A DNA stretch of 64,000 nucleotides from Glandiceps talaboti (Eukaryota; Hemichordata; Enteropneusta; Spengelidae): the NCBI RefSeq assembly GCF_964340395.1, contig NC_135554.1, forward strand, positions 26,233,592 to 26,297,591, read 5' to 3'. The position numbers and the translations under genes are program-made. The notes beneath the pieces were generated by a model that saw only the letters and a list, made by a program, of their open reading frames with translations, did not search any database and was not told the origin of the DNA. This document shows, piece by piece, positions 55,939 through 64,000 of this stretch (positions are counted from its first letter, which is position 1; each line of letters begins with the position of its first letter).

Positions 55939-57220
55939 AAACGAAAAAGTAACTGATACAGCCACGAAAAAGGCTTCGTGGTAAACAAAGAAAACGTATA
56001 AGCAGCCTAATTAGATTATATATAACATTGTTTAAGAATTTGTCACCACATCAAGTGTGAAAATGGATGAATATTAAAACATACTTCGTTGTTCCTAACC
56101 TTACAGTTTGTTATGATGATATTCGATCGCGACGGTGGCTTATGTTGTTGCCCTCTGCACTACAATACAGGAACATGGTGATGATTTAGGGATCGGTCAG
56201 TTTCTTCTGTCGGTGGGGGCGGTGTCACTCTGCTTTTGAAATTGGCAGCAGGGCAGGTCATCCTGTTTTGAAAATTTTGGATAGGGAGTTCATTGTGTTT
56301 TGGATTGTGATGGAAAAAAATATTATTTTGTACAATGGCATGACCTTGTCTGAACTGTGGTATTTGTTTTTGTCCCCGTTTCTTACCTGTATTCTTTACT
56401 TCACCTAGAGTGACGTTCAAACATAACTATACATACACATATACATGTATTACCTACCACACTAGTTACAGAATATGTCATGTAAATATTCGGCTGGTTC
56501 ACAATCAATGCTTCACCGATGTTGCGTGGGAGGTGGGGGGGGGGTTACAGTTTCGTAATGGTAATCTTCATTAGATAGTTTACATAAAACAAAGTTAATT
56601 TTCTACTCTTTAGTATGAAGGGATTAACGTGCATTGTATACTTTTACATTATTTCGGACATTACATGTTATCGACACTACAAATCACCACATCTCATCAG
56701 ATTCCAGTTTCTATTATACACACTGAGTAGGTGTGAGCATCTAACGTCTTCTGTAAAGTGATACTTTAAGTTGCTATGACATCGTAAAAACGTGTCTACG
56801 TGATGGTATCATGTGCTTTTTGGTGGTGTGCACTGGCATATACACATTTCAGGCACAAAACAATATGCCTAAAACTTAATATGCATTTGAATGTTTGACA
56901 AGTGAACACGTTTTATTCATCAATTTCAAATTTCAGTAATACTTGTTACAAATATCGTGGGTATTTTGTTTTGAGTGAATCGACTTCTCACAAAAGAGAG
57001 CCGCCTGTCATTAATTATTGTTTGTTTATTATTTTTTGTTTATAATCATATTAATATGTCATTTGCTCTATTTCTTTCTCACATTGGATATTGAAATAAG
57101 ATTGAGAACATTTGTGTTGAATGGTATCAGAATAGTTTGGTTGATTACAGTGTGTGAAATTAAGGGAAAATGACTACTGGTTGTAAGGACCGACAGGTAG
57201 CAAAATCTGCTGGTCCCTGT

Positions 57221-57330
57221 GAAAAACTTGCTCCATATACTCAATGAAGTTCATGTATGGAAAACTTGCTCCATATACTCAATGAAGTTCATGTATAGAA
57301 AACTTGTCCATACTCAATGAAGTTCACGTG
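57221..57330. repeat. 38-bp tandem repeat, three copies
   Basis: AAAACTTGCTCCATATACTC then AATGAAGTTCATGTAT, three times, the last copy slightly shortened. Confidence 0.9.
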
Positions 57331-57564
57331 ATCAACATGATTACTGCACTTCAACCATAATGATAATGATTTCAACATTTCACTAATTTTTATCCCAGAT
57401 GTGACGATAACCAGTATTGGTCAATAAATCAATGAATCTGTCTTCTTTTGAGACATAAAGTTATTTAGCAAATCATTAGATAAACAGAAGTTTTCTCTCT
57501 TTTCTCTCTCCATTCCCCTCTCTCGTTCTGTCTGTTTATCTGTATGTTTGTTTGTTTGGCTGCT

Positions 57565-57621
<57 letters not shown>
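57565..57621. repeat. (CT)n microsatellite
   Basis: Near-pure CT tract. Confidence 0.95.
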
Positions 57622-57623
<2 letters not shown>

Positions 57624-58619
57624 CGCTGTCACACACATATGCATACACACAAGCATACACACAAAAACACAACACAGTGCTTTACTTCCTTCTTAACGTG
57701 TTTATAGCTACATCTTATTTCATTCTATCGATTTATCCCACATGATGTGTAAATTGTACACAGTGATTTGCGTGTCCATAGACACGCGCACCTAGGTAAA
57801 TACAGACACAGACACAACACATGTATGTACTCATATAATTAACACTATCTGGATGCAGATATAACACGTCCCAAAGTTGCATTTTATTCAAACAAACTCT
57901 GCCTTTTCTCAATATCCAGTTTTGTCAGATTCGATCTTAGAGAATTTAATCAAGAAGTCTCAAATCGTAGCCGTAGAATTCCATGGTGATGTCATCAAAG
58001 CTACAATATCTAGAATTCTAAAAACATATCTGTAGAATTCCATGATGATATCATCAAAGTTATATTGACAAATACAAGTTATGTGACGTGGTCGTGATTC
58101 GTTAGATTCGTTGTAATCAGTAATCAGCTATGCTTCTTATCCAATAGCCTGGAATGTAATGAAGAAAGATGAAATTTAACGACGAACAAGCTGTATAAAA
58201 ATATGTGTAAATACTTATAGCGCATTAAAAACTGTCGATAGTTGAAAGCGACAAACGATTTCTTCTAAAATCATATCCATATTGAAGAGTTGTATATCAT
58301 GAAACAGTGAACTTCGAACCCTGACGACGTGAATAGTGAACCGTGTTTATTGGTCTAAATACTCTGATGGTTGCTTTCTCTATTACACACCTGTCTATCG
58401 TGTTGACCTTTTCACCCAGTTTTCCTTTGCACATCTTACTGCTGTTCTCCTATTTGTCAACACGATGATACTCTGCTAACACAAACACTGTTATAGTTTT
58501 CGTTCTAGTCGAAAACTGGTCAGAATTATAGATAAACCTTTTGAGTTGAGTTTTATGATATCAGTTTTGTTGAGACCGTCATACATACGTAAGTACACTT
58601 ACATCACAGACAGATTCAT

Positions 58620-58650
58620 ACATGCATGCATGCATGCATGCATGCATGCA
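58620..58650. repeat. (GCAT)n microsatellite
   Basis: Seven to eight GCAT units at the position where the left segmental copy has TACA/CATA arrays. Confidence 0.9.
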
Positions 58651-59185
58651 TACACACATACATTTGCATACATACATATAATAAATTCATACATGCATAT
58701 ATATATATATACATACATGACTTTATTCTGAGTACAAATATTAATATAAATGTCTTTCCTATATACATTTGACACACTGCGTTTCCAAGAACTTACCTAG
58801 TTACTTCCCTCTCTGTCCTCTACTGCAGAACCTAGAATGAAACGTCATATACCAATTTAATAGTCAAATACACGTCCTCAGCATTGTTTCAGATTTACTG
58901 TTTATGTTACCCCCCCCCCTTCTGCATATGTTCAAGAATTGGTTCGGTTTCTATGGAATGCTTTCACGATCTTCTGAAATTGTCTATTCATTTGCCGTTT
59001 ACGGCATATTTAACGTCACCTAACAATTTTTATTTGCCGTTTTACGGCATATTTGTTAGTCAGTTCTTTGTAGTACTGGTGATGCTCGAAACCTACGTAG
59101 CAGGGCCACCAACACCACGTTTATTTCTACTTACGTTTACTTGTTAAATCTTATTCTAAACGTTTCTAGGGTGTGTCTAGTACGT

Positions 59186-59569
59186 CTACAAACCTGTGTC
59201 AGTTAGAGTAACTAGGAATCCTCGGAAAGTTATACTAAAATCTGACGTGAACGTCAACCAAACCGTCGGTATAACGGACAGGTAGTCTTCAGGCAAGGTG
59301 TTTCCATTATGTTGCCATATAACACTGGTTGCCAGGCCTGGTTCATCCCCATTTCCAGAAGATACATAATCACAGCAGCCCTCGAGTTCGAAATCTTGAA
59401 ACTGCACCATAATGTTGCTTTCGCTTTCACTATGAACAATCCACGCGCATGCAGCAAAGTTGGGGTAGTTATTTGGATAGTTTGGTGACGTAATATTGGT
59501 CTGTCCGCCAGCAGGTATGGTGATTTCCTCGGTACAACCTATGAAAAGGGAAATGAGAGACAATATAGA

Positions 59570-59613
<44 letters not shown>

Positions 59614-60460
59614 CTGCTGTCTATAATTGCACTATGTTTGAGAACCATTGTAAATAGATCTTAAATATGATGATCATTCCAAGGACATTTCCTTTGTAAA
59701 AGGTATGGCCACGTTATCACAGTCGAGCTTTCATCTTAGTACTTACTTTTGTCAGCGCAAACATCGAAATAGTCATCACAGCAATTATCGGTATAGAAAC
59801 AGTCACGAAAACAACTACATTGGAAGTCAGGATTAAACTGCCCACATATACCAAGACAAGAGCTTCCTATGAGAGAGAGAGAGAGAGTTAAATACAACTT
59901 TTGGTTATTGCCAATGTGGATAATTGGTTCACCTAAGATATAATTATCTGTAAATTGTGATTGTGTACTACACCACGTGGTTTCCTTGTAAGTATGTTTC
60001 TCTCTCACAGGTCAATCACAATTGCTTTTTCTCATACTGAATATTAACAGATGTTTAATACGTACCGAGGAGCTCTACTACAGCATGGAAACCCCGGTCT
60101 ACAATACTTTCATCAGATGCGAATCTCAACCAGACAGAGTCAGTATTTGATACATAACTCGGTGGCAAGGTATAACCAGAGTGTATGATCTCGGTTGTAA
60201 AGCTACTAGGTTGGTCTCCATGGCCAGCATATACAAAATCGGAACCCTCTTCTGTTGCAAAATCTGTGAAGTTCACATATAATCTGCCTGTACTGGAACC
60301 CTCAATGTATACTATCCATTGACATCGGACATCGTTAGTGTAATTCTCAGGATAGTTTGGTGACCACACATCGACGTGTTGATCGGGTTCAACATACAAA
60401 GTTTCTGTACAGTTACCTGTATGAGTATAAAGTGAAATGTTGATGCAGGTGAGTCATACG

Positions 60461-60542
<82 letters not shown>

Positions 60543-63500
60543 ATGTATGTATGTATGCGTGTGTCTGTGTCAATATCTGATATTTGGCAAATGTAAACGT
60601 GAGCAATGTATGACACAGGTGCAGCCAACGAATCATTCTTCTGAAATTATAACAGAGTTAAAACATAGCTGAAAAACACTTTTTACATAATTTTACGTTT
60701 GATTCAAAATTGGAGGGGGAAGTGAAATCTGTTCGTATCTGTCCTTCCGCTGCGATATTACACAACCTGTCCTCTGGCCAGATTTGCCTGCCCACTGCCC
60801 GCTTCCCGCAATTTTCGCCAAGGTTTCCCCTCTCTCTAATACCCTCTACCAGACATATAGCCTCTGTCCACTATTCATTGAAGCCCTAATGTTAAATTTA
60901 CACAGGATGCTCTTTGATATACTCACAACAAAACATATATACGTATTGACAGTTGTCAGTTGACGTATTACATTGTGTTGCAATCTCAATGCACTGCCTC
61001 GCAGTTTCGATGACACACGTGCCCAAAAAATAATTATTGTACTACAGAATTAATTTACGTCTTGTGAATATTGTAAAAAACTAGTAAAATTTGTTCACTA
61101 ACTTCCTGTAAAAAAATAACGAAAACTGGCCGCTTTGCCTACTGCCTTCGTCTTTCCCCATATCTTATTACAGATGTACGAACAGCTTTTTGCACGAACA
61201 GCTTCGTTGGCTGCACCTGATGACAATAGATCATTGCGGAAGACTTTTGTCAATTTTATCCATCGTCGTAAACCACAGCCTCTTTTACGGCACCGTTCAA
61301 GACGTATCGCCTTATTCGTTACTTCGCAGTTTCGAGGAAGAAATAACATATCTGGTTTGCGAGAATGGGTTTATCTAGCTTTGATCTCTAGCTTCATACT
61401 TAACAACGTTTTATGGTAACACTCGGGAAGTTTCGTCAATGTTTACCCTTAATACCCTACTATTTTACAGATTGGTTGCATTTCAGCAGTTTACTTACCT
61501 CCACATTTTTCAAAATAATCCAAGCAACAGTTACCAGAATAAATACAATCATGGAAACAACTACAAAAGTATACCGGATTGAACCAATCACAGCCGCCAT
61601 CACAGTAACCTTTACCTAGAATAGTAAAGAATATGTGTAGATGAACTCTCTGGGAAACTACTAGTATTACAGTATTCATCTGACTAAATCGTCCTGGATT
61701 TTTTAAACAATCTACACTACATGTATGTGGGACACGTTGTTGAAAGAGAAAGTTTGGAATATATAGCTTATTTGTCAATTAATGATATGTTGTATCTACA
61801 AAATTGTTCAAATGTGACGATATGTATTTATACTGTAAAATTTAAACCTCAGGGCTATAAGTGCTGAACAATTTCTTAATTTCTTTTAACCTAAAGTGAT
61901 ACGTGTAATAAACAGTAAACTTACCATATGTGTCTTCTACGATAATTTCAAATCCTTTCTCGGTACCATCCTTATCTGACAGAAAACGCATCCATACATC
62001 AGGTAAACTAGAAATGAAATCGTCTGGTGCCGTGAAACCAGAATGAGCCCAGATTACGCTGCTATCTTGACTCGGAACGTCTCCATTCCCAGCAAAGAAA
62101 TAATCCCTGTCCGGTTCAGTATTAAAATCCTGGAATCTTACTATAATTGGGGTGTCTTGAGAGGCATGCAGTATCCACTGACATTGAGCGTCGTTAGGAT
62201 AGTCACTGGGATAGTTTGGTGACGTCACTGTTACTTGACCAGCCTCTGGGAGGTTTATGTGCTCATAACAATCACCTATAAATGACAGAAATAAATGGGA
62301 TAAAGACACAGACAGACGACGATTGATAGGGGAAGGGGCAGAGAGGGCAGTGGAAGGATAGACGCCGTTAAATTACAGTGTGATAAAGGGTGAATTCGAA
62401 GTTCATGGGAAAACAGAGAGGGGTGGAGAAAGGGATACAAATACAGACACCTTGAGAGTGTGACAAAAGGGAAAAATGTGACCCTCCCCCTGTCAAATAT
62501 TATAAGGAAAAAAAACCGCTTTTTAAACACTACCTTCACTTAGTCAGAGCACAGGGTGCTCAGGCTCATTTAGTTCTGTTTACAAAAATAAACAAAACAA
62601 AATAAACATACAAGTAAACAAACAAAATAAACTGACAAATGAGTAGATACATACATGAGTAAACGACAACAAACCAACGAACAACCAAACACTGCCCCCC
62701 CCCCCCGAAATGGTCACATATGGAAATCATTTCGGGGGGGGGGGGGCAGTGTTTGGTTGTTCGTTGGTTTGTTGTCGTTTACTCATGTATGTATCTACTC
62801 ATTTGTCAGTTATTTTGTTTGTTTGTTTGTTTGTTTGTTTGTTTGTTTACTTGTTTATTTGTTTGTTTTTGTTTGTTTGTTTACTTGTATGTTTATTTTG
62901 TTTTGTTTATATTTGTAAACAGAACTAAATGAGCCTGAGCACCCTGTGCACTCACCTGCGCATAGCTCAAAATAATCACTGCAGCAATTTCCCTCAATCA
63001 CACAATCATTAGCACAACTACATCCTTGGTTGGTGTCAGGAAGACCACATAAACCACCACAGCTGTAGAGCCCTGTTGAAAGATTAGCACAAGGTTATTA
63101 TTTGATATCATTTTCATATACGCTATTTTTCTATTGTCATCCATAAAGGTACCTGACAATGCGAGCAGCATTTCAATGTCGTTACATTTAGTAGAGGTGA
63201 ATTTGATTAATATTTAATATTGTGACATTTTAGAAGAGAAGATGAAGCTGTTGGGGAGAGGGCAGTGGGAAGTATCCAGTGAGAATGTCATAAAATGTTG
63301 TTGTAGGAGGCGGGCACATAGGAACAGCTTTCACTATCCCTTTAATGGTCAAAATAACTAAAAACTGTGTCCAAATAGTTCATTTACTATTTTTGTTTTG
63401 CATTTCTGAATGTATTAAGAATTTTTTGTGCGTTGACTGTGCCTGTGACAAGTGAATTAGTTCGCAATATGAAGGAAAACATACCCGTGTCGTGTAGTCG

Positions 63501-63838
63501 ATTATGAAACCCTCTATCAGTAATACTAAAGTCGGAATAGAACAACATCCACACTGCAGACCCATAGGAAGTGAAATCTTCCGGAAGTGAGGTACCAGAA
63601 TGTCTCTGAATGACACGACTTTCATCCCTCGGATCATCTCCATGACCAGCACCGTAGAAATCACAGCATGATTCAGTAGCAAAGTCCAAATGTTCAACAC
63701 GGATCGTCGTGTTATCTTCTGTATAAACTATCCATTGGCAGTTGGCGTTGTTTGGATAATTACTGGGATAGTTTGGTGTCGTTATGTCAACATATCCACC
63801 ACTTGGTATATATATTGTATCAGTACACTCGCCGGTTC
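59186..63838 (-). CDS. SMB-CUB gene B, tandem paralogue of gene A (5' partial)
   Basis: Exons in coding order: 63838-63485 (CUB1), 63072-62956 (SMB2), 62275-61925 (CUB2), 61615-61499 (SMB3), 60416-60066 (CUB3), 59866-59747 (SMB4), 59538-59186 (CUB4). 586 complete codons. The signal peptide, microexon and SMB1 exons should lie beyond 64000. Exon sizes, phase-1 introns and Cys patterns match gene A exon by exon (SMB2 and SMB3 117 nt, CUB2 351 nt). CUB3 is one codon shorter, the conserved EIWAHSG reading EIIHSG. CUB4 stops at DTGL, six residues earlier than gene A. All frames are intact, so it is probably functional. As with gene A, it is predicted to be secreted; its partners are unknown. Confidence 0.92.
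59569..59612. repeat. (TCTG)n microsatellite
   Basis: About eleven TCTG units in the last intron of gene B. Confidence 0.95.
60463..60556. repeat. (TG)n then (TATG)n microsatellite
   Basis: Compound repeat in gene B between SMB3 and CUB3 exons. Confidence 0.95.
61135..61345. repeat. Dispersed repeat, longest copy (gene B intron)
   Basis: The largest copy of a family whose pieces recur at 4260-4345 (reads SGAANEAVRA on the minus strand) and 19854-19890 (reads RCRKRGCGL). Long frames stay open on both strands (plus 61135-61419, minus 61349-61098), but no known domain is recognised. It may derive from a gene exon or an element's coding part. Confidence 0.6.
62549..62951. mobile_element. ~400-bp near-perfect palindrome (foldback) at a gene B splice donor
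   Basis: The left arm (62549-62709) starts GCACAGGGTGCTCAGGCTC and the right arm (62731-62951) is its reverse complement, with extra TTTG units. Central arms include AACCAACGAACAACCAAACA and a C-run/G-run, closing on a ~20-bp loop. The outer end lies about 4 bp from the donor of the SMB2 exon. Gene A has no such insertion at the same place. Confidence 0.9.
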
Positions 63839-64000
63839 CTGATATAAAGATTAGATAAATGACAAGTACATTATAACCCGAATGTATGTGTTATTAATAT
63901 TATTGATGTAATGTTTAGTTATATCTTAAAAATGTAACACTTTGTCCTTACGGAAATCGGGTGTTTGTTTATGTTGGAATTACCGTAACTTTTGCAAACA
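63839..64000. other. Gene B intron 3, truncated by window edge
   Basis: AT-rich intron sequence upstream of the CUB1 exon. By analogy with gene A, the SMB1 exon should follow within about 1-2 kb to the right. Confidence 0.6.

Larger units (their letters stand above)
55872..58840. repeat. Segmental duplication, right copy (flank of SMB/CUB gene B)
   Basis: Collinear with 42264-44410 (see blocks listed there). It differs by its own CT and GCAT microsatellites, a 38-bp triplicate at 57221-57330, and absence of the MITE. Confidence 0.85.
55525..59185. other. Region between SMB-CUB genes A and B
   Basis: It holds the gene A promoter, the relic of the 414-aa gene's end, and the right copy of the segmental duplication with its own microsatellites. 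No functional gene seen. Confidence 0.6.

Overview
The window is nuclear DNA from an animal: AT-rich, with long GT-AG introns, many microsatellites and many small non-coding mobile elements. The genes fit a marine invertebrate (a non-vertebrate deuterostome or a spiralian); I cannot narrow it further from sequence alone. All multi-exon models below were built by hand from splice signals, reading-frame phase and protein family resemblance. Exon joins were checked for phase but not against transcripts.

Layout, left to right. (1) 1-737, +: the 3' end of a ROR-family receptor tyrosine kinase. (2) 738-6236: intergenic, with a 65-bp tandem repeat, a foldback element, a dead retroelement protease fragment and a 352-bp MITE. 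(3) 6237-10578, -: a complete five-exon GATA zinc-finger gene matching ZGLP1. (4) 13534-14058, -: an intronless gene for a small protein with one death-effector-like domain. (5) 15418-21753, +: a complete nine-exon UBE2U ubiquitin-conjugating enzyme gene. (6) 26569-39741, -: a complete 16-exon fatty acid amide hydrolase (FAAH) gene, with a LINE remnant, a SINE and a striking tandem amplification of one 5' splice site. (7) 41181-42425, +: an intronless, TATA-driven 414-aa basic/acidic disordered protein that I do not recognise. (8) 46120-55524, -: a ten-exon secreted protein made of four alternating somatomedin-B (SMB) and CUB domains. (9) 59186 to the right edge, -: a tandem paralogue of gene 8, lacking its 5' exons.

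Genes 8 and 9 come from a tandem duplication that also carried the extreme 3' end of gene 7; that end survives as a relic at about 55872-55938. The ROR, ZGLP1 and UBE2U cluster looks like old linkage. As I recall the human map, ROR1 and UBE2U are neighbours at 1p31, and ZGLP1 lies in the related block at 19p13 beside RAVER1/TYK2, the paralogues of RAVER2/JAK1 near UBE2U.

The most interesting non-gene signals are hammerhead self-cleaving ribozyme motifs. One is at 46622-46664 (-) and one at 52557-52599 (+). They sit inside small elements that end in (TA)n tails, and two such elements are fused head-to-head into a perfect 74-bp-arm palindrome. Other notable signals are three separate cases in which the 3' part of an exon was duplicated, two of them with splice donors; a family of long-TIR MITEs; and a roughly 400-bp palindrome inserted a few bases from a splice donor of gene 9.
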